The position numbers and the translations under genes are program-made. A DNA stretch of 17,415 nt, taken from positions 1-17,415 of the forward strand of contig JAUROO010000140.1 in the NCBI GenBank assembly GCA_030829765.1, read 5' to 3'. This stretch comes from Miltoncostaeales bacterium (GTDB lineage Bacteria; Actinomycetota; Thermoleophilia; Miltoncostaeales; Miltoncostaeaceae). The notes beneath the pieces were generated by a model. It saw nothing but the letters and a program-made list of their open reading frames with translations, had not been told where the DNA came from and did no database searches. Of the stretch, positions 1-8,362 are shown piece after piece (within the stretch, counting starts at the first letter, position 1; each line of letters opens with the position of its first letter).

Positions 1-1
1 G

Positions 2-463
2 AGCACCACGCTCCTCGACCGCATCCAGGTGGACGCCTACGGTGCCCCGACGCCGCTGCCGCAGCTCGCGAAGGTGCACGCCCCCGAGGCGAGGCTCATC
101 ACCGTCCAGCCGTTCGACAAGACGCTTGTCCCCGACATCGAGCGCGCCATCCAGGAGTCCGACCTCGGCCTGACGCCGAGCAATGACGGCACGACCATCC
201 GCCTTCCGCTGCCCCAGCTCACCGAGGAGCGCCGCAAGGAGCTCGTGAAGGTGGCCCACCGCATGGCGGAGGAGGCCCGCGTTGCGGTGCGAAACGTGCG
301 CCGGGACGTGCTGAACGATTTCAAGCGGGCCGAGAAGGACGGCGAGGTGTCGAAGAACGACCTCGGCCGCGCGCAGGACCAGGTCCAGAAGCTCACCGAC
401 GCCGAGGTAAAGGCGGTCGACGAGATGCTGGCCCGCAAGGAGGCCGAGATCATGGAGGTGTGA
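2..463 (+). CDS. frr: Ribosome recycling factor, 3' portion
   Basis: Ribosome recycling factor works with EF-G to split the post-termination 70S complex in the cytoplasm. The reading frame is open from base 2, so the 5' end of the gene lies outside the window. The visible 153 residues begin with LLDRIQVDAYGAPTPLPQLA, the characteristic RRF segment, and continue through the long charged helices of the three-helix bundle (LPQLTEERRKELVK, AEEARVAVRNVRRD) to a typical C-terminus rich in Lys, Glu and Ala. A full RRF is about 185 residues, so roughly 30 are missing. A GTG at base 29 is only an internal Val codon. The stop TGA shares its last base with the ATG of uppS (TGATG), so the two genes are probably translationally coupled. 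The order frr-uppS-cdsA is widespread in bacteria. Confidence 0.95.
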   Translation, partial: STTLLDRIQVDAYGAPTPLPQLAKVHAPEARLITVQPFDKTLVPDIERAIQESDLGLTPSNDGTTIRLPLPQLTEERRKELVKVAHRMAEEARVAVRNVRRDVLNDFKRAEKDGEVSKNDLGRAQDQVQKLTDAEVKAVDEMLARKEAEIMEV

Positions 464-1227
464 TGGCGCTCCTCTCGCGCCTGCGGGCCGCCCGTGCGGC
501 CCGCGCCATACGTTCCTCCGCGGCTCCGCCGCAATCACCCTCGCTGCGTCCGGTGCCCGAGTCGGTCGCGATCATCATGGATGGCAATGGCCGGTGGGCA
601 CGCCGGCGCCGCCTTCCGACCGCGGCCGGCCACCGCGCCGGTGCCCGTGCCCTGCGCCGGGTGGTTCGCGCCGCCGGTGACATGGGTGTGCGCGACCTGA
701 CCGTGTTCTCATTCTCCACGGAGAACTGGAACCGTCCCCGTGACGAGGTGGACGACCTGATGGTCCTGTTCTCGGAGCTGATCGACCGAGAGGTGCCGGA
801 CCTCGACGCCGAGGGCGTCTCCATCCGTTTCATCGGCCGACTGGCGGATCTGGATGCAGGTCTGCGCGCAAAGATCGCGGACGCCGAAGCCAGGACGGCC
901 CATCACGAGCGCATGCGGCTGTTCATCGCGATGAACTACGGGGGGCGCGCCGAGATCGTCGATGCCGCGCGGCGGTTCTCATCGGAGGCGGGGCCCGACG
1001 CCCCGGACGACGCCTTCGGGCGATTCATGTATGCACCCGACATGCGCGACCCCGAACTGATCATCCGCACCAGCGGCGAGCAGCGCCTGTCCAACTTCCT
1101 CCTGTGGCAGTCGGCCTACGCCGAGCTGGTCTTCTCGGACCGCCTGTGGCCCGACTTCGGCGCGGAGGACCTCGAGCGCGCCTTCGACGACTACGCCTCA
1201 CGGGCACGGAGGTTCGGGGCACGATGA
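463..1227 (+). CDS. uppS: Undecaprenyl (polyprenyl) diphosphate synthase
   Basis: This is a cis-prenyltransferase that adds isopentenyl diphosphate units to an allylic diphosphate. It makes the long-chain polyprenyl diphosphate used as lipid carrier for peptidoglycan. The product has 254 residues, the usual size. Visible family motifs are IIMDGNGRWARRR near residues 37-49 (catalytic Asp at about 40), FSTENWNRP, and the C-terminal RTSGEQRLSNFLLWQ followed by AYAEL, which binds the homoallylic substrate. The first ~30 residues are an Ala/Arg-rich extension before the conserved core. ATG 463 overlaps the frr stop; an adjacent GTG at 460 is an alternative start. The gene overlaps cdsA by ATGA. 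Chain length (C50 or C55) cannot be read from the sequence. Confidence 0.95.
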   Translation: MALLSRLRAARAARAIRSSAAPPQSPSLRPVPESVAIIMDGNGRWARRRRLPTAAGHRAGARALRRVVRAAGDMGVRDLTVFSFSTENWNRPRDEVDDLMVLFSELIDREVPDLDAEGVSIRFIGRLADLDAGLRAKIADAEARTAHHERMRLFIAMNYGGRAEIVDAARRFSSEAGPDAPDDAFGRFMYAPDMRDPELIIRTSGEQRLSNFLLWQSAYAELVFSDRLWPDFGAEDLERAFDDYASRARRFGAR

Positions 1228-2012
1228 TCAACCGCATACTGGTCGCCATTCCGGGTATCGCGGTGATCCTCGCGGCGGTGTACTTCGGCGGCCCCGTCTT
1301 CGCCGCATTCGCCCTGGTCGTCGCGCTGGCCGCCCTGTTCGAGTTCTTTGCGCTTGCCACCGTCCCGCCCCGCCTGCAATGGGCGGGCTACACCACGGCC
1401 GTCCTCGCCGTGGTCCTCGCATGGGCCGCCGACCCGGGCGAGCGCGCCCTCCTGGTCGCGCTCGCCGCCGGATTGATCCTCGCGGCCATCGCCGCGCTGT
1501 CGCTGGAGGACCGGGAAGGCATCACGGGGCGCGTGGCCATGGTCCTGATGGGCGGTGTGTACATCGCCATGCCCGCCGGGGTGCTCGTCCTCACCCGGGA
1601 CCTGCCCGACGGCGCAGGGGCGATCGTGAACCTGCTGGTCGGCGTGTGGGTGTTCGACACCGCCTCCTACTTCTCCGGGCGGGCGTGGGGGCGGCGGAAG
1701 ATCGCCCCGCGCACCTCGCCCAACAAGACATGGGAGGGGTTCGTCGGTGGCCTCATCGGCGGCACGGCCGCGGTGTGGTTCGCCGGCCTGTACATGGACT
1801 GGATCAACTGGTGGCAGTCGATCATCATCGGGCTCGCCATCTGCCTGGCGGCCTACGCGGGTGACCTCTTCGAGTCCATGATCAAGCGGGACGCCGGTGT
1901 GAAGGACTCGGGGACGATCCTCGGTGGCCACGGCGGCGTGCTCGACCGGTTTGATTCATTGCTGTTCGCCTCGCTTGCCGGTTACTTCCTCACGATATGG
2001 ATGGTGCTGTGA
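1224..2012 (+). CDS. cdsA: Phosphatidate cytidylyltransferase
   Basis: CdsA converts CTP and phosphatidic acid to CDP-diacylglycerol, the precursor of all phospholipids, and is an integral membrane protein. The 262-residue product begins with a hydrophobic helix (INRILVAIPGIAVILAAVYF) and has several further membrane segments. The C-terminal third carries the family signature: SPNKTWEGFVGG, then YAGDLFESMIKRDAGVKDSG, then HGGVLDRFDS. Start ATG 1224 overlaps the uppS stop (ATGA). The frame is open further upstream to 1104, but that stretch lies inside uppS and lacks CdsA character. The stop overlaps the next gene's ATG as TGATG. A CDP-diacylglycerol-using PgsA-type enzyme lies at 8452. Confidence 0.93.
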   Translation: MINRILVAIPGIAVILAAVYFGGPVFAAFALVVALAALFEFFALATVPPRLQWAGYTTAVLAVVLAWAADPGERALLVALAAGLILAAIAALSLEDREGITGRVAMVLMGGVYIAMPAGVLVLTRDLPDGAGAIVNLLVGVWVFDTASYFSGRAWGRRKIAPRTSPNKTWEGFVGGLIGGTAAVWFAGLYMDWINWWQSIIIGLAICLAAYAGDLFESMIKRDAGVKDSGTILGGHGGVLDRFDSLLFASLAGYFLTIWMVL

Positions 2013-3055
2013 TGGCCTCTGACGACGTCGACCTGGACCTGCTCGGGCGTTTGTGCGAGACACCCGGTGCACCCGGGCGTGAGGAGCGCATCCGCGAGGT
2101 CGTCATCGAGGAGATCGGGGGGAGCGCCGATGAGGTCTCCGTTGATCCGCTCGGCAACGTCGTCGCGGTCCGGCGGGGCAGCGGGGGCCCCCGCGTCATG
2201 CTGGCCGCCCACATGGATGAGCTGGGCTTCCTGGTCACCCATGTGGATGACAACGGCTTCATCCGGGTCGTCCCCCTCGGCGGCTTCGATCCGAAGACCA
2301 AGATCGCGCAGCGCGTGATCGTGCACGGCACGCGCGACCTGCTGGGCGTGATGGGGGCCAAGCCGGTTCACATCATGAGCGACGAGGAGCGGAAGCAGCT
2401 TCCGAAGCCGGATGATCACTACATCGACGTCGGGCTGCCGGCGGATGAGGTGCGGGACATCGTGCGGAAGGGCGATCCGGTCACGCGCGAGAGGACGCTG
2501 GCCCGGCTGGGCAACCTCATCACCTGTAAGAGCCTCGACAACCGTGCGGGCGTGTACGTGATGATCCGTGCGCTCCGCGCACTGGGCGACCACCACTGCG
2601 AGGTGGTGGCCGTGGCCACGACGCAGGAGGAGGTGGGCCTGCGCGGTGCGCGGGTGGCCGCGCAGCGAATCCGCCCGGACATCGGCCTGGCCATCGACAT
2701 CACGCTGGCCAACGACGGGCCCGGTGCGAAGCCGCACCAGCGCGTGACCACCCTTGGCGGCGGCGCCGCCATCAAGGCCTACGACTCCGGCGTGATCGTT
2801 CCCCGCGCCGTGGTGGACCACCTTGAGCGGGTTGCCGACGCCCGCGAGATTCCGCACCAGTTGGAGATCATGACGAGGGGCGGCACGGATACCCGCGAAC
2901 TGCAGTTGGCGGGCGACGGCGCCCTGGCCGGCTGCGTGTCGATTCCCACCCGCTACGTGCACCAGGTGGTGGAGACGTGCGACCCGGGGGACCTGGAGGC
3001 GAGCGCGCGCCTTGTCGCGGCGTTCTGCGAGACCGCGCAGGACCTTCTCCGCTGA
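2012..3055 (+). CDS. M42 family metallo-aminopeptidase
   Basis: This is a cytosolic dinuclear-metal aminopeptidase of the M42 family (glutamyl aminopeptidase/FrvX/tetrahedral TET type) that trims peptides. With start ATG 2012 the protein has 347 residues, normal for the family. Metal ligands and catalytic residues are recognisable: H67 in LAAHMDELGF, D176 in SLDNRAG, the catalytic pair E206-E207 in TTQEEVGLRGA, D229 in LAIDIT, and H317 in IPTRYVHQVVE. The motif RGGTDTRELQLAGDG near residue 290 is also typical. ATG 1997 is an in-frame alternative, but 2012 gives the TGATG overlap seen elsewhere in this operon. Its place between cdsA and dxr is unusual. Substrate preference cannot be inferred. 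Confidence 0.9.
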   Translation: MASDDVDLDLLGRLCETPGAPGREERIREVVIEEIGGSADEVSVDPLGNVVAVRRGSGGPRVMLAAHMDELGFLVTHVDDNGFIRVVPLGGFDPKTKIAQRVIVHGTRDLLGVMGAKPVHIMSDEERKQLPKPDDHYIDVGLPADEVRDIVRKGDPVTRERTLARLGNLITCKSLDNRAGVYVMIRALRALGDHHCEVVAVATTQEEVGLRGARVAAQRIRPDIGLAIDITLANDGPGAKPHQRVTTLGGGAAIKAYDSGVIVPRAVVDHLERVADAREIPHQLEIMTRGGTDTRELQLAGDGALAGCVSIPTRYVHQVVETCDPGDLEASARLVAAFCETAQDLLR

Positions 3056-3102
3056 GCCGGTCCGCGGCGCCCGCAGCGGGGGTCCGCCGCCGTGACCGGT
3101 GA

Positions 3103-3108
3103 TACCGT
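3103..3108 (+). promoter_or_regulatory. Candidate -10 box for dxr
   Basis: TACCGT fits the TANNNT pattern of a housekeeping-sigma -10 element. It lies 7 bases before GTG 3116, as expected if transcription begins at the start codon (leaderless mRNA). No convincing -35 is visible. It lies inside the longer alternative frame that starts at 3092. Confidence 0.35.
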
Positions 3109-3115
3109 CGACGGC

Positions 3116-4219
3116 GTGACGCGCGTCCTCATCCTGGGCTCCACGGGGTCGATCGGCGTGCAGGCCCTCGACGTCGTGGATGCCGCCCCCGACATGCAGT
3201 GCGTGGGGCTTGCATGCGGCACGCGCGTCGATGAGATGCGTACCCAGGCCACGGTGCGCGGGGTGATGCATACATCCGCCGCGGCCGGCGGGGGATCGGT
3301 CCCGTACGACGCCGATCTCGGCCGCCTGATGGATGAGGCCGGGCCGGACATCATCCTGAATGCCCTTGTGGGCGCGGCTGGGTTGCCGCCGACCCTCGCC
3401 GCGATCCAGCGCGGCATCCCCGTCGCCCTCGCCAACAAGGAGTCCCTCGTGGCCGGTGGGGAGCTGGTCCGGGCGGCCCGTGATCTTTCGGGCACCCGCC
3501 TGGTACCGGTGGACAGCGAGCACTCGGCACTGTTCCAGCTGCTCGAGGGGGTGGGGAGGGAGCGTGTCCACCGCTGCATCCTCACTGCCTCCGGCGGGCC
3601 ATTCCGCGGGCGCGCCGCCGCGGACATGGAGGATGTGCGTCCCGGTGATGCGCTTGCCCACCCCACATGGGACATGGGCGCGAAGATCACCATTGACTCC
3701 GCCACGCTGATGAACAAGGGCCTCGAGGTCATCGAGGCGCATCACCTGTTCGACCTCGCCTACGAGGAGATCGAGGTGGTCGTGCATCCCCAGTCGACCA
3801 TTCACGCGATGGTCCGCCTGGAGGACGGCAGCATCCTCCCGCACATGGGTCCTCCGGACATGCGCGTGCCCATCGGCTACGCGCTGCGCTGGCCCGCCCC
3901 GCCGCCGCGCCGGGCGCCCATGGACCTGATGGGGCTGACCCTCTCGTTCGAGGAGCCCGACGAGGCCGCCTTCCCCTGCCTGCGCCTTGCGCGTGAGGCC
4001 GGGGTGGCCGGAGGGACCGCGCCGGCAATCCTGAACGGGGCCAATGAGGAGGCCGTCGCGGCGTTCCTCGCCGGGAGGATCGGCTTCATGGACATCCCCC
4101 GGGCCGTCGCCCATGCCCTCGACGTGGTTGACGCAGGGCCTGCGGATTCGCTCGACGCCGTGATGGCAGCGGATTCCGCCGCCCGGAAGGCCGTGGCCGG
4201 GATGGGGGCCGTCGCCTGA
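3116..4219 (+). CDS. dxr: 1-deoxy-D-xylulose 5-phosphate reductoisomerase
   Basis: Dxr catalyses the NADPH-dependent conversion of DXP to MEP, the first committed step of the non-mevalonate isoprenoid pathway. The N-terminus RVLILGSTGSIGVQALDVV is the NADPH-binding loop. Downstream are LANKESLVAGGELV, VDSEHSALFQ, TASGGPFRG, the metal and substrate segment WDMGAKITIDSATLMNKGLE, and HPQSTIHAMVRLEDGSILP. Length is 367 residues from GTG 3116, or 375 from GTG 3092. I prefer 3116 because the family core starts directly there and a -10-like box precedes it. Sixty bases separate this start from the M42 gene. The TGA stop overlaps a CTG that probably starts rseP. Confidence 0.95.
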   Translation: MTRVLILGSTGSIGVQALDVVDAAPDMQCVGLACGTRVDEMRTQATVRGVMHTSAAAGGGSVPYDADLGRLMDEAGPDIILNALVGAAGLPPTLAAIQRGIPVALANKESLVAGGELVRAARDLSGTRLVPVDSEHSALFQLLEGVGRERVHRCILTASGGPFRGRAAADMEDVRPGDALAHPTWDMGAKITIDSATLMNKGLEVIEAHHLFDLAYEEIEVVVHPQSTIHAMVRLEDGSILPHMGPPDMRVPIGYALRWPAPPPRRAPMDLMGLTLSFEEPDEAAFPCLRLAREAGVAGGTAPAILNGANEEAVAAFLAGRIGFMDIPRAVAHALDVVDAGPADSLDAVMAADSAARKAVAGMGAVA

Positions 4220-5307
4220 GCCTGGGCATCAACATCCTCGCCTTCATCGTCATCCTGATGTTCCTCGTGCTGGTGCACGAGGCGGGGCACATGGTCGTGG
4301 CCAAGTGGTGCGGCATGCGCGTCGAGCGATTCTCGATCTTCTTCGGCAGGCCGTGGGTGAAGTTCCGGCGCGGCGAGACCGAGTACGGCATCGGCTGGCT
4401 GCCCTTGGGCGGATACGTGAAGATCACGGGGATGACCCGGGATGAGGATCTGCCACCGGAGGTGGTTCCTCGGGCCTACTACGCCGCCGCCACGTGGAAG
4501 AAGGTGGCGACGATCTTCGCGGGGCCGTTCGTGAACCTCGTGGTTGCGTTCCTGTGCTTCGCCCTCTACTTCTGGATCGGCGTGCCGTCCTTTCAGGCCA
4601 CGAACGGCGTGGACGCCGTGACCCCCGGCAGCCCCGCGGCGGCCATCGGCATGGCGCCCGGCGATCGCCTCCTGGCGGTGAACGGCGTTGCCACGAGCGG
4701 CGAGCAGGGCATGGATCGGGTGCGGGCCGAGCTCCAGGCGAACCCCGGTGCCCCCGTGACGGTGCGGTACACCGACGGCGGCTCGCCGGTCACGCGCACG
4801 GCGACCCTGCAGTCCGCCGAGGGCCCGGACGGACAGCCCATCGGCCGCCTGGGGGTGCAGTTCCGCCTCGACCAGGGCGCCCGCCAGTCGGAGGGCGCGG
4901 TCGGCGGGCTCACCACCGCGGGGCGCTACACGTGGTTCCTCGTCGAGGAGAATGCGAAGGGCATCGGCCAGTTGTTCACCAGCGAGGAGGCCCGCGACCA
5001 GGTTGGTTCCGTGGTGGCCATCGGGGCGGTGTACAACGAGGTCGCCGGTGACGGGCTCACCGAGATCATCCGCTTCATCGGGCTGATCAGCCTTGTGCTG
5101 GCCATCTTCAACCTGCTGCCGATCTTCCCGCTGGACGGCGGCCACATACTGTTCGCGCTCCTCGAGAAGCTGAAGGGGTCGCCGATCAGCACCCGAGTGT
5201 ACGAGCGCTCGGCGATGGTCGGCTGGGCCGTGATCCTCATCGTGTTCGTCTTTGCGCTGCAGAACGACATCGTCAAGCTGGCCGGGGACGGCTTCCAGAT
5301 CCGGTAG
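4216..5307 (+). CDS. rseP: RseP-type site-2 zinc metalloprotease with PDZ domain
   Basis: This is a membrane-embedded site-2 protease (M50) that cleaves transmembrane substrates such as anti-sigma factors within the bilayer. Visible features are HEAGH in the first membrane helix (H21, E22, H25 from the CTG start), one PDZ domain around VDAVTPGSPAAAIGMAPGDR, the third zinc ligand in NLLPIFPLDGGH near residue 307, and a last helix GWAVILIVFVFAL. The only ATG, 4258, would remove half of the first helix. In-frame CTG 4216 restores a normal N-terminus (SLGINILAFIVILMFLVLV) and overlaps the dxr stop as CTGA, so I use it. No ATG, GTG or TTG exists in the open frame upstream. The protein has 363 residues. 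It lies between dxr and ispG, a common order. Confidence 0.9.
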   Translation: MSLGINILAFIVILMFLVLVHEAGHMVVAKWCGMRVERFSIFFGRPWVKFRRGETEYGIGWLPLGGYVKITGMTRDEDLPPEVVPRAYYAAATWKKVATIFAGPFVNLVVAFLCFALYFWIGVPSFQATNGVDAVTPGSPAAAIGMAPGDRLLAVNGVATSGEQGMDRVRAELQANPGAPVTVRYTDGGSPVTRTATLQSAEGPDGQPIGRLGVQFRLDQGARQSEGAVGGLTTAGRYTWFLVEENAKGIGQLFTSEEARDQVGSVVAIGAVYNEVAGDGLTEIIRFIGLISLVLAIFNLLPIFPLDGGHILFALLEKLKGSPISTRVYERSAMVGWAVILIVFVFALQNDIVKLAGDGFQIR

Positions 5308-5323
5308 GCCGGCCTCCGGCCGC

Positions 5324-5329
5324 TACACT
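5324..5329 (+). promoter_or_regulatory. Candidate -10 box for ispG
   Basis: TACACT matches TANNNT and lies 8 bases before GTG 5338. A perfect 6-bp GC inverted repeat with a 3-base loop (5307-5321) sits just upstream, where spacer and -35 would be. No clear -35 is seen. Confidence 0.4.
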
Positions 5330-5337
5330 CCCGGCCC

Positions 5338-6570
5338 GTGGAGAGGCCCCGTCGCATGAGCGCGCGCTGTCTCGTCGGCGGCGTGCCCATCGGTGGCGAC
5401 GCCCCCGTCGTGGTGCAGTCGATGACCAATACCGACACCAAGGACGCGGTGGCCACGGCGCAGCAGGTCGCGGAACTGGCGGCAGCCGGGTCGGAGGTCG
5501 TCCGGATCACCGTGAATAACCGGGAGGCCGCCGCGCGCGTCCCCGAGATCGCGGCGCGGCTGCGCGACGCGCACGGGTGCGACGTCCCCCTCGTCGGCGA
5601 CTTCCACTTCAACGGGCACACGCTCCTGTCGGAGTTCCCCGCCATGGCGGAGTCGCTGGCGAAGTTCCGCATCAACCCCGGCAACGTGGGGCGCGGCGCG
5701 CGCCATGACCGGAACTTCGCCGCCATGATCCAGGCCGCCATCGACCACGACCGCCCCGTGAGGATCGGCGTGAATGCCGGGTCCCTCGACCCGGAGTTGC
5801 TCGACGGGCTGATGGAGGAGAATGCGCGCCGGGCGGATCCCGTGTCCGGTGCCGAGGTGCTCCGCGAGGCCATGGTGCAGAGCGCGCTGTCCTCCGCGGC
5901 CGCCGCGGAGGAGATCGGCCTGGGGCACGACCGCATCGTCATCTCGTGCAAGGTCAGCCGCCTGCCGGACATGGTGGCCGTGTACCGCGACCTCGCTGCG
6001 CGCTGCGACTACCCGCTGCACCTCGGCCTGACCGAGGCCGGGATGGGCGCAAAGGGCATCATCGCCACCACCGCGGCGCTGTCGGTTCTGCTGGAGGAGG
6101 GGATCGGTGACACGATCCGGGCGAGCCTCACGCCCGAGCCGGGCGGCGACCGCACCATCGAGGTGCGCACCTGCCTGGACATCCTGCAGAGCCTGGGCCT
6201 GCGCGCCTTCCGGCCCGAGGTGACGGCCTGCCCCGGATGCGGGCGCACCACGTCCAGTGTGTTCCAGGAGCTGGCCCAGTCGATACAGGCCCATCTCGAT
6301 GCGCGTATGGATGCGTGGCGGACGGAGCGCCCCGGCGTCGTGGACATGCATGTCGCAGTCATGGGGTGCATCGTGAACGGGCCGGGGGAGAGCCGCGCGG
6401 CCGACATCGGCATCAGCCTGCCCGGAACCGGTGAGGAGCCCCGGGCGCCGGTGTACGTGGACGGGGAGAAGGTCGCGACCCTCGAGGGTCCGACCCTGGC
6501 GGAGGACTTCATCAGAATGGTCGAGGAGTACGTCGAGAGTCGGTACGCGCCCGCGGGGAACCGGCCATGA
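5338..6570 (+). CDS. ispG: 4-hydroxy-3-methylbut-2-en-1-yl diphosphate synthase
   Basis: IspG (GcpE) is a [4Fe-4S] enzyme that reduces MEcPP to HMBPP, the penultimate step of the MEP pathway. The N-terminal TIM-barrel begins with GGVPIGGDAPVVVQSMTNTD and includes LVGDFHFNGHTLL and KFRINPGNVG. The C-terminal iron-sulfur domain has CPGCGRT and MGCIVNGPGES, supplying the three cluster cysteines and the conserved Glu. The product has 410 residues, in the range of the short bacterial form. The start is either GTG 5338, 8 bases after a -10-like box, or ATG 5356, which has an AGAGG-like sequence upstream. The last bases overlap proS as ATGA. Confidence 0.95.
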   Translation: MERPRRMSARCLVGGVPIGGDAPVVVQSMTNTDTKDAVATAQQVAELAAAGSEVVRITVNNREAAARVPEIAARLRDAHGCDVPLVGDFHFNGHTLLSEFPAMAESLAKFRINPGNVGRGARHDRNFAAMIQAAIDHDRPVRIGVNAGSLDPELLDGLMEENARRADPVSGAEVLREAMVQSALSSAAAAEEIGLGHDRIVISCKVSRLPDMVAVYRDLAARCDYPLHLGLTEAGMGAKGIIATTAALSVLLEEGIGDTIRASLTPEPGGDRTIEVRTCLDILQSLGLRAFRPEVTACPGCGRTTSSVFQELAQSIQAHLDARMDAWRTERPGVVDMHVAVMGCIVNGPGESRAADIGISLPGTGEEPRAPVYVDGEKVATLEGPTLAEDFIRMVEEYVESRYAPAGNRP

Positions 6571-8327
6571 GCGGGGACGGCGACGGGTGGCGCATGCCGG
6601 CGCCGCCATACCGCGGCTCCTGGAGATTGCACGGGCGCTTCTGGCCCACGGTGCGCGACGACCCCGCTGATGCCGAGGCCATCAGCCACAAGCTCTCGGT
6701 GCGCGCCGGGCTCGTCCGCCAGCTCGCCGCCGGCCTGTACACGGTCACGCCCATGGGGCTGCGCGTCATCCAGCGCGTGGAGGCCATCATCCGCGAGGAG
6801 ATGGACGCCATCGGCGCGCAGGAGGTGTTGATGCCGGTCATGCATCCCGCAGAGATCTGGGAAGCCACCGGCCGCTACGGCCTTGCCGAGCAATTCCGCC
6901 TCGAGGATCGCGGCGGCCGCCGGATGGTGCTGGGCATGACCCACGAGGAGATCATCACCTGGCACGCTGCCCGGGAGATCCGCTCGTACCGCGACCTCCC
7001 GCAGAGCTGGTACCAGATCCAGACCAAGTTGCGCGATGAGCCGCGTCCGAAGAGCGGCATGCTGCGCGTGCGCGAGTTCACGATGAAGGACTCGTACTCG
7101 TTCGACGCTGACGAGGCCGGGCTGGAGCGGTCGTATGAGGCCCACTCCCGCGCCTACGCACGCATCTTCGACCGCGCGGGCATCACGTGGTACCGCGTGG
7201 AGAGCGACGTGGGGATGATGGGGGGCAGTGGCGCCCACGAGTACATGGCGCCAAGCCCGGCAGGCGAGGACGTGGTGGCGCGCAGCGCCGATGGGGGATA
7301 CGCGGCCAACGTGGAGCTCGCGGTGTCGGTGGCAGCGGACCCTGCCTTCGACGACGCCCCCGGCGCACCGGAGGAGTTCGCCACGCCCGGTGTCGGTGCC
7401 ATCGACCAACTGGCGGAGCTGACCGGCCTGCCGCCTGCGGCGCTCGCCAAGAGCGTCGTGGTGGTGTCGGATGCCGGGCCGGTGCTGGCAATGGTGCGCG
7501 GCGAGCATCAGGTGCACGAGAAGAAGTTGGCCCGGATCATCGGCCCGCATCGCGCGGCACACCCCGAGGAGATCCGCGAGTGGTTTGGCGCGGAGCCCGG
7601 GTCGCTCGGCCCGGTGGGCGTCGACCCCGGCACGGTGCGCATCGTGGCGGACCCGACGCTCCGGACGGGCCACTACGTCACCGGCGCGAACCGCGATGGC
7701 TTCCACCTGCGGGGCGTCGTGCTGGACCGGGACTTCACCGCGGAGGTGGCGGATATCCGCACGGTCCTGCCCGGGGAGGATGCCGTGGATGGCAGTGGTC
7801 CCCTGGATCTCGTGCCGGTCATCGAGATCGGCAACATCTTCAAGCTGGGTACCAAGTACTCCGAGCCCCTCGGTGCGCGCTACCTGGACGAGGATGGTCA
7901 GGAACAGGTGATCATCATGGGCTCTTACGGCATCGGGCCCGCACGCGTTGCCATGGCGGCCATCGAACAGGGCCACGACGATGACGGAATCGTATGGCCC
8001 ACGGGCATCGCACCCTTCGACGTGCACATCGTCCTGATCGGTGACGACGACAGCCCGCAGGGTGCGTACGCCGCGGACCTCTGGCAGTCCCTCTCCGATC
8101 ACGGGCTCGAGACGGTGCTGGACGACCGCCCGGAACTGCGTCCGGGCGAGAAGTTCGTGGAGGCCGATCTGCTGGGTTGCCCGATCCGCGTGACGGTGGG
8201 GAAGAGGACCCTTCCCGACGGGCCCCTCGAGGTCCGGATCCGGCGCACGGGTGAGGCGCACGAGGTCCCGCTGGACTCCGCCGCGGACCGCATTCTCGCG
8301 CTCTGGCGCGGCCTCGCGGGCGCCTGA
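6567..8327 (+). CDS. proS: Prolyl-tRNA synthetase, bacterial type
   Basis: ProRS charges tRNA-Pro with proline. It is a class II synthetase of the bacterial type, carrying the editing insertion between motifs 2 and 3. Motif 2 is in the stretch RDEPRPKSGMLRVREFTMKD. The INS editing domain runs from about residue 265 to 405 and includes LAKSVVVV and GEHQVHEKKLARI. Motif 3 is in MGSYGIGPARVAMAAIEQ, followed by IVWPTGIAPF and a C-terminal anticodon-binding domain. The length of 586 residues is close to the 572 of E. coli. ATG 6567 overlaps the ispG stop; ATG 6594 is a possible internal start nearer to conserved sequence. A tRNA-Pro gene begins 35 bases after the stop. Confidence 0.95.
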   Translation: MSGDGDGWRMPAPPYRGSWRLHGRFWPTVRDDPADAEAISHKLSVRAGLVRQLAAGLYTVTPMGLRVIQRVEAIIREEMDAIGAQEVLMPVMHPAEIWEATGRYGLAEQFRLEDRGGRRMVLGMTHEEIITWHAAREIRSYRDLPQSWYQIQTKLRDEPRPKSGMLRVREFTMKDSYSFDADEAGLERSYEAHSRAYARIFDRAGITWYRVESDVGMMGGSGAHEYMAPSPAGEDVVARSADGGYAANVELAVSVAADPAFDDAPGAPEEFATPGVGAIDQLAELTGLPPAALAKSVVVVSDAGPVLAMVRGEHQVHEKKLARIIGPHRAAHPEEIREWFGAEPGSLGPVGVDPGTVRIVADPTLRTGHYVTGANRDGFHLRGVVLDRDFTAEVADIRTVLPGEDAVDGSGPLDLVPVIEIGNIFKLGTKYSEPLGARYLDEDGQEQVIIMGSYGIGPARVAMAAIEQGHDDDGIVWPTGIAPFDVHIVLIGDDDSPQGAYAADLWQSLSDHGLETVLDDRPELRPGEKFVEADLLGCPIRVTVGKRTLPDGPLEVRIRRTGEAHEVPLDSAADRILALWRGLAGA

Positions 8328-8351
8328 GGGCGGTGGGCCGCGTGCTAGTGT
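8324..8351 (+). promoter_or_regulatory. Candidate promoter of tRNA-Pro and pgsA
   Basis: CTGAGG (8324-8329), a 16-base spacer and TAGTGT (8346-8351) resemble a housekeeping promoter. The -35-like part overlaps the proS stop. The -10 ends 11 bases before the mature tRNA 5' end, leaving room for a short leader removed by RNase P. Confidence 0.45.
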
Positions 8352-8362
8352 CCCGCGCGCTT

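Noticed and set aside
3064..3090. Hairpin between the M42 gene and dxr as terminator
   Set aside because: GCGGCG/CGCCGC can pair, but no T tract follows and such repeats are frequent in this base composition.
1982..4114. Long minus-strand open frame of 710 codons antisense to the M42 and dxr genes
   Set aside because: It is rich in Arg, His, Gly and Asp with no domain character and covers two well-identified genes. This is typical of a high-G+C shadow frame.
5307..5321. GC inverted repeat after rseP as an intrinsic terminator
   Set aside because: The 6-bp stem with 3-base loop has no following T run and abuts the ispG -10 box. It is more likely incidental, or part of the promoter region.
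6500..6600. T-box riboswitch before proS
   Set aside because: proS overlaps ispG by 4 bases, so there is no leader, and no T-box sequence is seen.
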